Shown in pieces: positions 1 to 12,517 of a stretch of DNA of 64,000 nt. The notes below the pieces were generated by a model. That model did not search any database, was not told the origin of the DNA, and saw nothing but the letters and a program-made list of their open reading frames with translations. The DNA is from Phaeotremella fagi (taxonomy: Eukaryota; Basidiomycota; Tremellomycetes; Tremellales; Phaeotremellaceae): contig BCHU01000004.1 of NCBI GenBank assembly GCA_001599715.1, positions 1-64,000 on the forward strand, given 5' to 3'. The position numbers were made by a program, and so were the translations under genes. Positions within the stretch are counted from its first letter, which is position 1. The number at the start of each line of letters is the position of its first letter.

Positions 1-31
1 CTAACCCCCTAACCCCCTAACCCCCTAACCC
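1..31. repeat. Telomeric repeat, chromosome end
   Basis: Four consecutive units of CTAACCCC (the last one losing its final C) open the window, i.e. TTAGGGGG on the opposite strand. This 8-mer is the telomere repeat known from Cryptococcus. The array passes directly into unique sequence after base 31, so the window begins at, or within one short array of, a chromosome end. Confidence 0.93.
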
Positions 32-1181
32 TTTGGATATTCGACTTGTTTGTAGCAATCGAAGATGTGATGGTCGCAATGTCGGCTTGATGGAAAAACC
101 AGTCTTGTTGGTACGAATATCTATGAATCTGAAAACATCAGTTTGGAATCTAAGTGTTGAGCTTACAGCATCAAGCATAACCTCAAAGTCAGCGGTTTGG
201 ACAGCTTGAATGGCTTGTCACTACGATCGTGTCAGTGACGATCAAAAGGCTATGCTCTACTCACATCCTAACCTGTCCATCATCTTGGCGCACACTTCGT
301 TATCATCATTAGATCACTCTGCAAACACTGGTCAGTGTTCTGGATGAACGCTCTTCTGTTTGACAAGACGATGCCCTCCTAATCACTGGTGTATCAGAGC
401 AGGTTATTTGTCACTGGGAATGTTTTGATAGAATAGATCTGTTTCGTTTCTTTTCGAACCACTTGGGTTTGTTGTAAAGATGATGAGATATGATCGTTAC
501 ATTTGGCGAAATCGTGAGTGTATTGCTTCTCAGGAATACACCTGATTCGTTAGGTAAGATTCAATATGGTGACACAAGGATTGGTTCACTGGAGGAAGAG
601 ATAAATGGCTTTGATGGATAGTTGAAAGGGGGTTTGATGGCGTTGACGACGATGTGCAGGTCGATGGAAATGTATTGTAGAAAGACATGGAGACTACCAA
701 GGAGATCTAGACGTGTTTAGGGAGCTTTGGTATGAGATATAGAGTGATAGCGTTGATATTAGATAAGTATGATGTTTAGAAGATGGATGTAAGATAGATA
801 GATGTTTAGATGTTGACGACGAGAATAAGTATGAGAGCAATTGTGGCACTCAAGTCTAACACTTGGATTCTTCGACTGCTGTACTAATTCTTAGCCTGCA
901 CGGCGCATAAAGACATCAATAGAGAGCTGATGGTAGGAGTATAGATCGATACGGGAAAGATCAATAGTGTACGCTATCACTCGAGAGCAACTTCAAATGA
1001 TGTGAATACAAACCTTTTGTCTTGTATCGATCTTTGCGATTTTTAGAATTGCGATTCAGTCAATTTGCTAAAATACTATATTGCTGGATTTCTCAATCAT
1101 TGTGCATGACTCCCTGGGTCCAGATCTAAAAGGTTGAAGTCTCAGGATGTTATGGTTTATAGACATAAAGCTTCTACCTCG
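32..1181. other. Subtelomeric non-coding stretch
   Basis: About 1.15 kb with no convincing coding frame on either strand. It is AT-rich with short GATAGATA/TAGATG-like runs around 740-830. I see no transposon ends, RecQ-helicase-like telomere-linked coding sequence or tandem array. The first gene ends immediately to its right. Confidence 0.6.
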
Positions 1182-4100
1182 CTAATCTAACAAAAAAATC
1201 CCGTTCTTCCGCCTCTGACGTCGACGTTGCTTCGTCAACAACATCGCTTGATGAAACTGCTCAACGATACGCTGTTTCTCCTCTTCAGCGACCAGTCTAC
1301 CTTCAGCGACACTACAATCCCGTCGTGAGTTGTAAATCTGGGTTTGGGGAAGAGATGTACGTGTTTTTACACTGCGATAAGCGCCTTGAAAAGGCAAGAC
1401 ACACAAACCAAGTGCACCTGTTGTCAGAATTTATATACATGTGATTGACTTACCGGCTGCTGGTTTACTCACAAGACCAACGTAGCTTCTACCGATACCT
1501 TTGAATACGCCATCCAGCCCCTGCTTACTTAGTCGAAGAGAGTAAACAAACTTACCTCTTGACGCCCTCCTCGAATGGGTTCGGTTACTAATCCAGTCAA
1601 AGCGTCGCTTATACCAAATACAAACCCCTTTCCAGCTTCTTTCATACCGCTTTCGAAGTCCACAACCCTGTCTCGCTGACGAACATTCGAACCAACGAGA
1701 CGAGGGAGATTCTCACAGCCTTCCCAGACTGAGGTCACAATGTCCAGCATGCCTAGATGTTAATTCGTAGGTGTACCTATAACTTACCCACTGGGATCGC
1801 GGCGACGTTGTTGACTAAGCCTTTGGTCTAGAGATCAGTTTTGTCGCAATTGGACTCACCGGTCGGGTGATCATATCGGGGAAGGACTGGAGGTAGTTTG
1901 TCACAAGAGTAAGAGCAGCAACAGCTCCTCCTGAAATTGGATCTGTGATTTGGCGAGTCGAGTCGTATTCCTTTGCACCTGAATGTCAATTACAATACAA
2001 ATAGTCTACTCACGATGCGGCTCCCATGATTTGAAATCGATCAAATTTGCCTCTACCAATACCCCAGCGACGGCGGAGGAGAGTTTAAGACACAACTCGG
2101 GAGACCACCAAGTAGCGACTCGGTTAAGATCAATGTCACAGCTAAAGTGTCTCAGTCCTAGACATGTAAACAACCCACCGCATGTTCTGTAAAGGTAGAT
2201 GACGATGGAAAGACTCGACTCCCTCTTGACAGCCGTTTTCCGATCTGATCTGCTGCCCTATTAGACTTGCGGCGAGTCGAACAGAAGCTGTTTGAGTCAT
2301 TTGAATAGCCAAGGCTAAGTTCTCCACTGTGAGGAGTTTGTGAGGAATGGGTGCTGGTCCTGCACCTGCTCGATAGATCATGTCTCCCCAGAATCTCCAA
2401 TGTCAGTTTAGCAACGTCATTCACCCACTTTTGATCGCCAAAGAAAGGTACAACGATGGTTGGTAGCCCGTTTCGAAGTCCTATCGCTGTGGTTCCCGCT
2501 CCTAAAGAGTCAGCGCTCTATTGGGTTGTCTTGACTCACCACCATGATGGCATACAGCACTCACACGTCCTTCGGCAAACAACCAATCATGTGGAATTTC
2601 ATCTAACCAGTCAGTGAGAACAAGCCTTAAACCTACCAGCTAGCATAAGAATATTCGCAGGAACAATCTCAGCACAAAGCCCACTCCAGCCGGTACTAAT
2701 AATCGCTCTCACACCAGCAGCTTCGATTGCGGACAAGATGATAGCTAAAGTTAGTCAGAGAGACCTACCGAACCTACCTGTCTTTTCTGATGGATTTTCG
2801 AGTACGATAGAGCCGAATCTGTATAATCAATATGTTGTCTGACACGACAACCCACCCTATATAGATTGGAGCACTGCCGCGACTCAGAAACTCTTTCAAC
2901 TTGGGATTCGGGGTGAAATTGGTCTTCTGGTCTAGAAAATAGAATCCAGAGACGTCTAAGATCAGTTAAATCCTTGTTCCCACTTACCTAAATTACTCTT
3001 CCAATCCACTGGCTTGGGAATCAAGCTTTTACTCCAACAATACGTCCAGGGTACTCGAACCCTTTCCAGAACAGACGGTCCTGTCCGCATAGACAGCTCG
3101 TCGAGACCCAGTTTACTTCGAAACGAGTTGATGATATCCCCCAGTCCTTGCCATGTCCTTGGTGTAAGTTTGGGTCAGAGTTCTACTTACATTATATCAG
3201 CCATTGAATAACTAAGATAGTTGGATAGCGCTGGTTCCGCATTACTCTTCTCGATCCGAACTAATGGATGTGGAAATGTTCTCGTAGGCGTCCAAGGCAT
3301 AGCTACCGATCAGCTGTGCATCATATAGACTTACTAAACGACATCAACAAAGGTAAACCAAACGTCTCTGCAACGTGAACATGAGCAAACGCTGGAGGGT
3401 TACTGATGATAGCGTCCGCAGCGAACGGTCGATTGGAAACTTGATCTGGCCAAAAGCAAGAATCATAAAAACGGAACAGCATCTTTTTGATCATCTTGCG
3501 TTTTGACGAAATGTCTCCGTTCGTAAGCGATGATAATCCAGGCAAAAGACCGGGATCAGACTGTTAGTGACTGCTCCAAACTACACTCACTGTTCACCAT
3601 GTAAGACATCAATGCCCGAGGATCCCCTCCAATGTCAAAGAATTCTATACGTCCATCTAACTTCTGACCCCCTTGTTCATTTAACGACAGTACTAGTTCT
3701 TTAAAGGTGCTATGCGTTGCGATTCGGACACGATGATTATGCTGTAGGACAAGTTGCAAAGCTAAAGCGAGATACGGTTGAACATCACCTGTGGAGTCAG
3801 CGTAGCTCTTACGACGTACACACCTCTTGAGCCGACAATAAATATGACTATGTTTAGTGGAGGACAACCGAAACCAGATATCTCGACGTCCTCCTCAACC
3901 ACCGTATCAGCGTACTCTGGTAAACCAGGGAAGCTCTCCTTCAGATTCAAGGACATTTTGATCGTTCCGTCATTATCCAAAACGGCATTGGAATCAAGGC
4001 CAGTTCCTGTACTGTTGAACTTTGAATATTCTGGATGGTAAGTATTTGATTGTAGTGGTCCTGACTAACCTTTTTCTACTTGATCTTCGTGTTCATAACT

Positions 4101-4238
4101 GGGGAGTATCGATTCCCTCGAGCTCCCAGCTCTCCCAAGTTGAGGATCCTCATATTGAGGACTATGCGATTTGACACCTGCTGCATCCTTCGTCTCACGT
4201 TGAAGGTGCTGACCAGTGCTGATACGTTGATCTGACAT
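1182..4238 (-). CDS. UDP-glycosyltransferase, sterol 3-beta-glucosyltransferase-like
   Basis: Multi-exon GT1 glycosyltransferase. The N-terminal Rossmann half contains GDVQPYLALALQL, HRVRIATHSTFKELV and an F-F-D-I-G-G-D-P stretch, as in the Glyco_transf_28 domain of sterol glucosyltransferases. The C-terminal half contains the family motif GDQ-x-FWGDMIYRAGAGPAPIP, which forms only after removing a 34-nt intron near 2400. The tail (about 1180-1750) resembles the membrane-associated C-terminal segment of fungal SGT-like proteins (GISDALTGLVTEPIRGG). No PH or GRAM domain is visible, so this is the short UGT80-like form rather than the long Atg26 form. The start is chosen at MSDQRIST; residues 44-47 read LPSY. 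It is expected to move glucose from UDP-glucose to a sterol or similar lipid at membranes. It is the gene nearest the telomere. Internal splice sites are approximate. Confidence 0.82.
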
Positions 4239-4856
4239 CGTTGCAATATACAGTTAAGTACAGCAAATGATATGATTCAAGTTCAACATGTGACTCTAGT
4301 TCCAATTCATCGGGGCGAGTCCGAACGCTCCCCGTGAAGCTGTGAACGGTGAGTCACGTGTAAATTACCTTCTTGTTTTCGTACAACATGATGCTATTAC
4401 TTAATGAGAATAGGAATTGGGAAACGCATCAATTTGTCAGTCTATTTTCACCATTTCAATGTTAGTGACATATCATAGGCTCGTTCTTCAACTTCAAATC
4501 CTCAATACACGATTAACCAGTAAGAACAGGTTATAGATGCCTTGTCCCAACGAGAAAAGATGTTTGGATCTGCCCAGCGAATGACACTGTTGTCCATTTT
4601 CGGTTGTACTGCTTTTATCATGTAGGCATCTGCATTTGAAACCATTCAAGATCTTGCCTGATGTTAGCGGCTACAAAACCATGTAAGTCTTGCCTTTACG
4701 TGAGCTCCTGATACTAGCGGCGATTTATTTAGCATACTTGCGGTTACTTTAAACTCGGATACTAACGGTGGGGCCACAGTGACCTTTGTCTGGGGTCAAA
4801 TTCAAAGGTATATGAGCCCCGCGATGTACCACCACTTCCCACATTTAATCACAACA
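4239..4856. other. Intergenic, divergent promoter region
   Basis: A stretch of 618 bp between the glycosyltransferase (leftward) and the MFS permease (rightward). It contains a CACGTG E-box-like hexamer near 4355 and no supported gene. Confidence 0.45.
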
Positions 4857-6588
4857 ATGACAGAGCCATCATCGACCAACGACATAAAGGATGTGGAGCC
4901 AGCTTCCAATGATCTCAGAAATCGTGACTCTGACTATCGTAAAGCTGTTGAGAAGAGATTGAAACGCAAACTCGACCTTCGATGCTCGGTCTTCGTTTTG
5001 ATCTACATCATGAGTAAGGGGAGTTTAATGAACTTAGGCTGATTTCATAGACTATCTGGACCGAAACAATATCGGTGCTGCCAGACTCAAGGGACTTCAA
5101 GCGGATCTTAACCTGACCAACACTGAATACGCAACATGCCTGTCTATTCTTTATGCTGGTTATATCATCATGCAAGTTCCGTCAAACATGATTGTGAATC
5201 GTATTTCACGTCCATCAATTTACATCGGTTGTGCGGTAGGTCATGTATCTCGTTCTTACTCTGACAACAGATGATGCTTTGGGGCTTGATCTCTACCTTG
5301 ACCGGTGCTGTAACCAGCTACGGCGGTATGGTGACAGCAAGATTCTTCTTGGGTTTTGTAGAAGCTGCCTTCCTCCCTGGTGCTTTACTTTTGCTCAGTA
5401 AAGTGAGTGATGAAGTTCATAATAGACAGCTGATTGGACCAGTGGTACACAAGACGAGAATTGACCTTACGAAACGCTATTCTGTTCGGAGGCAATCTTA
5501 TTTCGAACGCCTTTTCCAGTCTCCTGGCTGCCGGGATTTTATCGAACATGGAAGGTGTCGGCGGCCATGCTGCTTGGTCATGGCTCTTTTACATCGAGGG
5601 AGCAATTACAATGTTCATCGCGTTGCTAGGTGCTGTTCTTCTACCTGACCTTCCTACCAACACTCGCTGGTTTACAGAGGAAGAGCTGCAAGTTGCTCAA
5701 ATTCGAATGAGTGAAGACGTCGGAGAAGCTGATGAAGATTCTGCGGAGCAAGGAGCATTCGGTGGTCTCATGATGGCGGTCAAAGATTATAAAGTATATG
5801 TTTTTACGCTTACCTTTATTGCATGGACTATCGGGTTGTCCTTCAACGCTTTCTTCGTACGTTGAATGCCACCGATACCTGCTGACACGACCACAGCCAA
5901 CCCTTACTGCAACTTTGGGATTTGACTACGTGCCAACACTGCTCATGTCAGCACCTCCATGGGTATTTGCCGTTATAGTCTCTATGTTGAACGCTTGGCA
6001 TGCAGACAAGACGCAAGAAAAGGTGAGGGAGAGGTTGGCGGTTGTTGACATTAGCTAACGACTCACTCAGTTCTGGCATGTCGTTACTCCAATCTTCTTT
6101 GGTATAGTCGGATTTGTCATCAGTATGAGTACCGACAATACCGCTGGACGATATGTCGCGTTGTTCCTTCAAGCACAATCTTACGCAGGCTATATTGTTT
6201 TGTAAGTGGTTTGCTTGCTATTCTGCTGACTTCCAGCTGGTCCTGGGTTGCTTCGTCATTCCCTCGTCCACCAGCTAAACGAGCTGTGGCTTTGGCCTTG
6301 ATCTCTGCTTTGTCCCAACTGGGAAACATTGCAGGGTCGTACGTCTGGAATCTTAGCAACAATGGTTTCAGAGGATCGTACGGCATCGTTACAGCAATGT
6401 TTGGAATCACCATCGTTGGGTGTTTCGCGGTTCGTGTTATCCTTGTAAACCTCAACAAGAAACTTGAAGCTGGCGAGATGGCCTGGGTGAGCTCTAAAGA
6501 TGTTACCGAGAAGACTCAAAAGGTTGAGCACATGGAGAGTCCTGACGAAGCCCTTGCTGTCAAGAGAGGATTCCGCTACCTCGTGTAG
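4857..6588 (+). CDS. MFS permease, DAL5/allantoate (anion:cation symporter) type
   Basis: About 12 predicted transmembrane segments spread over seven or so exons. Visible family marks are DLRCSVFVLIYIMNYLDRNNIGAARL in pieces (the NYLDRxNIGNA hallmark of the ACS/Dal5 family), then YAGYIIMQVPSNMI, and GFVEAAFLPGALLLLSKWYTRREL after splicing (G-x-x-E-x-x-x-x-P, WYxRxE). The start is the ATG giving MTEPSSTNDIKDVEP, followed by a charged cytosolic N-terminus. The C-terminus is a lysine-rich cytosolic tail. This family imports carboxylates, vitamins or ureides such as allantoate, nicotinate and pantothenate; the substrate cannot be told from sequence. The first intron interrupts the codons just before NYLDR. 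Confidence 0.88.
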
Positions 6589-6825
6589 GTGGATTTTGAG
6601 GGGGAGGGTCTGTGAGGTAACGGGGACTATGCCGTATTCGGAGTGATTTGATGCATATGATCTTTGACATCTGGTGACCAGACTCATAATCCACTATAAG
6701 ACAAGGTCAAGTTCTAAATGTATGGCTTTTTCATCATGCTTTCAAGCGACGTTAGCGAACATCGAGATTGTCCGATGCAAACTGTAAGTGCCACATAAAT
6801 TCATTTAGACTCCCTCTCACAACTC

Positions 6826-7708
6826 CTATTTAACACCCCATGAAGACGGGATGTCAAAACCCTCTATCAACACCTTGTACAGACCTGCACCCACCACTGC
6901 ACCACATGATGGGCCAAGTACACATCCATACAATGAATACCACTGTCTATCGGACCAGATAAGCGAAGGATAGCCGAAAATGGAGCCAGCTAATCTTGGT
7001 CCCAAGTCTCGAGCCGGGTTCAAAGCAAAAGACGTTTGAAAACCAACCGCACTGCTGATTCCGATCAGGACCCACATCATTATAAAAGCTTTGAGAGGCG
7101 TTGAGATTGCAGAACGCGAAGGATCAGAGAGTATCATCACGGCTACACTGAGAAGTGCTGTTCCGAGAAACTCATCAAAAAACGAACCTATCGTTAGCCT
7201 TGAAAGACATAATATCTTACCAACATTCGACATCCAAGGCTGTGGGACGGTGAAGAAAACCCCAGCGGAGGACGTGGCAGTTCCAAAAGTGCGCAAACCG
7301 TTTCCTCCCTCAAACACATTTGCCAGTTCGTAGTAATTGGCCTGGGTGATTACGCCTCCAAGAAATGCTCCTGCAATTTGCGCGACGATGTAACAGCAAG
7401 CCTTTGCTCTCGAGAAGCCGCGAAATAAAACCATTACAAGTGTTATGGCGGGATTCAAATGAGCCCCGGACAGATCACCAGCGAGTAGTATACCGAGTAA
7501 AAGACCGACGCCCCATCCCACACGGATGGCAGGAAAACCGCCTGCCGATTGTGATTGTGCTAGAATCGCTTGTCTACGAGGCAAATCAGTGAGGGATGAA
7601 CATCAGATACGAACCATCCTATTCTTACGCATTGGCTCCTGTACCGAAAATAATCAATATCGTTGTTCCGCAGAACTCAGCCGAGGTTGATTTGAGGATA
7701 TTTCTCAT
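6826..7708 (-). CDS. Aquaglyceroporin (major intrinsic protein)
   Basis: Six-helix MIP channel. Both pore motifs are present: SGAHLNPAIT in the first half and SFALNPARDLGPR in the second. The aspartate after the second NPA-R (NPARD) is typical of glycerol-conducting members. The true N-terminus lies in an upstream exon reading MRNILKSTSAEFCGTTILII, joined by an intron to the QAILAQSQSAGG exon. A 33-nt intron splits the protein just before FFDEFLGTALL. It likely passes glycerol and water across the plasma membrane. It starts 227 bp from the P450 gene on the other strand, so the two share a promoter region. Confidence 0.9.
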
Positions 7709-7935
7709 AACTCTGCTGGTCTAAACACGGAAAAGGTACGTAAATTTGTTGGTCACGGCGAATACTGTTTATGCAATCCTGCGGCGGGTACTTGCGGTGT
7801 GTTTTTGCCTCCACCAAAACTATCCGGTAATTAAGCAACGTCCAGCGGATAATCACGGTGTCTTCCTTGCCTAGAAGACTAATAGTCAATCCAATACTTT
7901 CATCTCGACAACCATCGCTACGTTCGCTGATCAAC
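7709..7935. promoter_or_regulatory. Divergent promoter, aquaglyceroporin / P450
   Basis: A gap of 227 bp between two divergent start codons. It contains AGCGGATAATCACGG around 7847; a related CGGATAAC lies in the reductase/regulator divergent promoter near 12380. With only two loose matches this is a weak motif. Confidence 0.4.
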
Positions 7936-9808
7936 ATGAACGATATTGTAGAATTACTCGATCTCCCAGATCTCATTCAACTGATCAAATACGCCGGAGT
8001 CCTAGCTGCACTGGCTGCTATTGGTAAGTAATTGGCATAACACAGGCTAACATCGCTCCAGGCTTCGCTTTCCAATACCGGAATAGAGGTATCTTGTCAT
8101 CATCTTCATCAAATAAATCTATACCGGGTCCTGTAGGAAAGTTTTTAAAAGGCAATGTTCACGAATTGAACACCAAGGGTGCAGCCAGTTGCAAAGCTTG
8201 GTGGTCCTTGTATCAACGCTACGGTCCGGCGTACGAGATGACGATCCCGTTCTTCAGACTTCACATCATCAACCATCCAACTTATCTCGAACACATTCAG
8301 AAAGAGAACAGTAAAAACTATGTCCGGGGTGCTTTCACTCGAAACGTGTTTGGAGCTCTCCACAGAACCGGCATTTTTGTCGCTGATGGGAAAAACTGGC
8401 AGAGTCAACGAAAAGCAGCGAGTCGAGCTTTCAGTAAGCAAAATTTCGAAACACACATCACTGCATCCTTGCACTATTGGCTGGAAATTTTGATGAAATT
8501 ACTGGATAATCTGGACAAGGAAGGACGTTCATTCGACTTTCAAGAATTGATGGGTAGATTCATGTTTTGTTTGTTCTTAAAGATAGCTTTCCATGAGGAC
8601 AAGCTGGCACTGGACGTCATGTCTGAAGATCCTAAAAGTTTAGACTCGATGCCAGAATGGATAGAGAGTTTCGATCGAGCTCAAATCCGTAAGTCAGAAC
8701 CAGTCTAAATCTGATACGGTTAGTCTTTGATCGTCGACGACGAGACCCACTTTGGAAGCTCACTGAATTCGTTTCCGGCGAAAATAAAACAACCAAACGA
8801 GCTGTTGACCTGTTCTATCAACAGATTGATGGGTTGATCAAACAACGACTGGACAAGATAGCCTCAGGATATAAGCCTGACCCCGATGCAGGAGTGGATC
8901 TACTCGATCTTTTCCTCCAGTCTACGACTGATACTTACCAGCTTGGTGGAATGATTTTCAGCTTTTTATCAGCAGGCCGTGAGTATAGACGTATAATGGT
9001 ATCTGACTCTCAGGTGATACCACTGCGTTTAGTACATCCTGGCTTATGAAAGAGCTGTTCCACAAGGATAACGCTCATCTTGATGCTGTCAGCAAGATAC
9101 GACAAGAGCTACAAGATTTAGGGCTGGCAGGAGACTATCTTACATATGGTGATGCTCCGGTAGGTTCAAGTTCTACAGATTCTATGTGATATCACTCATT
9201 CCGATTTAGAAACTGAAGTTTGCTAATGCTATGTGGGACGAGACTGCGCGTCTGAATACTGTCTCTCCTGCAGGTCAGATGGAAGCTGCTGCAGACGATA
9301 TCCTTCCAGCTATCCCTGAAATAAACATGCCCCCACGCCATGTCAAGAAGTAAGTTTTTTGTGCTCTGCAGAGTTTCGGCTGATCTATTAGAGGTGATAT
9401 TGTAAGCTACCAGAATTATGTTCTTTCGAGAATGCCAGAGGTATGGGGAGATGATTGTGCAATTTTCAATCCATATCGGTGGTTCAAAGACAACGGTGAA
9501 AGTGTTTCGTTCAGTCCGTTCAGTAAGTCATACGTGTGCTAAGCGGCATTGGACTCACTTCTACTCAGAGTACCATTCTTGGAACGCTGGTCCTCGTAGC
9601 TGTTTGGGTAGAGCACTGGCTACCTACGAAGGAATTGCAATTGCATGCGCCGTGATCCAGCGTTTTGATGTCACTTTAGACGACTCCTCCAAGGTGTATG
9701 AACCTTTGGCTGCGTTAAATATGGTATGTGTTCAAGGTTTAGCTCTTTCTAACATTGGAACAGGGAATTAAAGACGGTATTTGGATGAAAGCAAGACCAC
9801 GCAGATGA
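7936..9808 (+). CDS. Cytochrome P450 monooxygenase
   Basis: Spliced from about eight exons. An N-terminal hydrophobic anchor (LIKYAGVLAALAAIGFAF) is followed by the proline-rich hinge IPGPVG. The I-helix oxygen motif AGRDTTA is created by splicing at about 8978. The ExxR motif appears as DETARLN, and the PERF-like region as PEVWGDDCAIFNPYRW. The heme loop is WNAGPRSCLGR, with Trp in the usual Phe position and the Cys ligand intact. The protein ends GIWMKARPRR. The layout fits the fungal CYP52/CYP63-like alkane or fatty-acid hydroxylases, but the exact family is not assignable by eye. It would hydroxylate a hydrophobic substrate at the ER, fed by the reductase and cytochrome b5 encoded just downstream. 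Confidence 0.88.
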
Positions 9809-10137
9809 TAATCAGGCTATGTATCTTAGCCTAGCGTCGCCACTCACAGGGCGACAATGAACGTTCATGCATCTTGTTTTCCACAATCTACAGAAAAAGC
9901 AGCACACGGATGAGTGACGGGTCTTTGCAAGGTCTACCTTTTCTTGCGATCATCCACAGCTACCTGTCGATGATTTTGAACAATGCACTTGGACGTGCCA
10001 ATCACAATTGAATCTCTGCAGGTCATCACAAAGGTGCATCTGAAAACATTGACGACAAAACAATATATCACTTGATCTAATTCATGGAATTCGTATATCG
10101 TACATAGTGGTTGTAATTATGGAGCTTATAAATCATC

Positions 10138-12326
10138 CTACCAGACATCCAAATGCAACCGGTTCGACCTTTTCAAGGTTTCAATGTCCATCACTTCTCC
10201 CTTAACACGGATCGAACCTTGTTTAATGATTTCATCAAGCCTTTCCGTCACCTGTTTCGCCATACTCTGCGCATCCCCACAGATGTAAACACATCCCCTT
10301 CGATAGCACAAAGCATCCACTATTGACTCTTTCTGTTCGGTAAGAAGATGTTGGACATATCGCTTGGGTTGGGCCGGAATTCGACTGAAGGCCACAAACA
10401 TCTTCAATTTCCCGCCTAGCTCCCTTGCGTAACTGTCCCATTCTTCAGAGTACAAAAAGTCCACATCTGGAGAGCGACAGCCGTAAAATAGCATTAGGTC
10501 ACCCCAGGTTTCAACCGCTTTAGGATCAGTAGTCCGTAATTTTCGAGCCAAAGCAACACGATCTTGAATGAAACCGCGGAATGGTGCAACCCCAGTGCCC
10601 GGTCCAATCATTATGACAGGTACTGTTGGATCCTGAGGTAGACGGAAATTGCTTCTTCGAACCGTGATTGGAACGCGAGGTGGGATACAGACCGAAGAAT
10701 CCCTTGGACTAGGTAGCTTGTATCGTGACGGTACACTAGGTGTTGACTGTCGAATTTGGAGATCGAGAAGATAATTCGATGCCGTCCCATAAATTGTTGT
10801 AGAAAGTTTGTAACTCTCTCGACTCTGGATTTCATATTTCAAAACAACCACCGTCAAGTGAACGGATGTTGGGTGTAAACCTGGGGAAGAAGATATCGAG
10901 TAGAATCTTGGTTGAAGACGAGGTAGCATTGTGATGAGTCGGTCGAATGGTATATTCCAGGTTGAACAGTTAGGATCCACGACAGTGAGCATCTCTCCAA
11001 GTGTCAAGTTTCTACTACCGATTTCATGAGCAAAGGCAGCCTTGTCTGAACCCCAGTATGTCAAGCGTGACCTAGATGTTGCGGCTGGAGCCCAACCAGC
11101 TAGCAGCGCACAAATAGTGCGGGAGACTGGAGAATTGATATCCAGATAATGTCTGAGGGCAGTACCATATGTTGTTGGAGTCGGAAACGGAACCTTTGCA
11201 AGGGTCGAGTCAAGAGATGTTACGTCTATCACAGTGTTTTCTTTGTGAGATAAACCAAGAATTTTCAGCAACAGCTGTACATCGGCTTCTGGATTGATTG
11301 GCCATATACCAAGATGATCACCAGCTTGGTAAGTGAGATTTGATCCGGTCAACTCTAGTTCTGCAAACACGCAATTTCGATCGCCACCCATGCACAGATT
11401 TCTGGAACTGATCAATGGCGCTGAAAACGGACTTTTGGCGTCGTAGCTTTGGCGACTAAAATTCGAGATTGAGCTGGTTGACAACTCCCCATGAAATACC
11501 TGACAATCGACCGGATTCAAAATTTCGTCCACTCGAAAATCCGGTTGATTTCCCCCTTCATCCTTGTGCATACCGAGATCCTTCTCAAACCTGGACAAAA
11601 CATCTCGTTGCCATGCTAAGAAATCTTCTTCCAGAGTGGCGGTGTCACCCTCACCACAATGTCCAATCCTCTTAGCACCCAATCCGGTGAGTAGTCGATC
11701 AATCTCTTTACCAGCGGCGCAGAAGTGTTCATAGGAGCGGTTACCAAGCGCGAAAATGGCATAGTGAAGGTTTTCCAGCGAAATAGCACCGCTTGAGAAC
11801 ACAGGCGCCTTTAAGAAATCGAGCAGCTCCACGGCGTTCAATGTTGGTTCCCCTTCACCGTAAGTGGCACACTGAAGGAATGTCAGTTAATTTACACCCT
11901 ACTTTTAGATCCTACCACAAAAACAACGACTTTGCCTTCCCCCACTTGGTCGAGGTTATCAAAATCATAATCATCGGGGTCTACGACCAGACTTGAATAG
12001 CCAAACTGATTTTTACATTCTTTAGCGAAGCGAATTGATAATTCTTCTGCGGTACCGGTTTGCGAGCCATATACGCAAGCCAATCGTTTTTCCTTGCACG
12101 TGGTCAGTTTAAGCTATTCTTGCAATCGTTCACTTACAGATTTTGTGAACACGTTTGCAAAATCGCGACTATCTCCCACCGCTACAACATTTTCTGTCAT
12201 TTTCTTCCCCGTCAATACAGCAACCATCTGACGCGAGACTGGATGTTTGAATATCTGTCTAAACCCTAATACCCATAAGAAACCAAGGGCTATAGATCCA
12301 ATTAACAGTAACGGGTTGGAAAGCAT
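10138..12326 (-). CDS. NADPH-cytochrome P450 reductase
   Basis: Diflavin reductase. An N-terminal membrane anchor (MLSNPLLLIGSIALGFLWVL) sets the chosen start. The FMN/flavodoxin domain shows YGSQTGTAEELS, CATYGEGEPTLNAVE (the ATYGEG loop forms over an intron near 11880) and HYAIFALGNRSYEHFC. The FAD domain shows RFYSISSS. The NADPH domain shows MIGPGTGVAPFRGF and VYICGDAQSMA. The protein ends in the aromatic C-terminus LDVW. It passes electrons from NADPH through FAD and FMN to P450s at the ER. The single long C-terminal exon covers the last 567 residues. It lies next to a P450 and a cytochrome b5, so it may be a dedicated copy; whether a second reductase gene exists elsewhere cannot be seen here. 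Confidence 0.95.
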
Positions 12327-12517
12327 GGCTATGACAGTGTTGAGAACAGGATTCGAAACAATAATACGTATAAATATCTTATCTCGGATAACGACGGAGC
12401 CTTCTGTACACCAAGCTCTTTGTGCCACTCAGATTTGATGACAGATACTCCCGGCTATTTGCGGTGCTTATCTACCTTTGGAGACTTTCAACTCTGCTTT
12501 CAACATTCACACTCATC
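12327..12517. promoter_or_regulatory. Divergent promoter, P450 reductase / Zn2Cys6 regulator
   Basis: A gap of 191 bp between divergent start codons. It contains TATAAATA near 12368, oriented for either gene, and several CTTATC (GATA-type) sites. CGGATAACGACGG lies near 12380. Confidence 0.45.
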
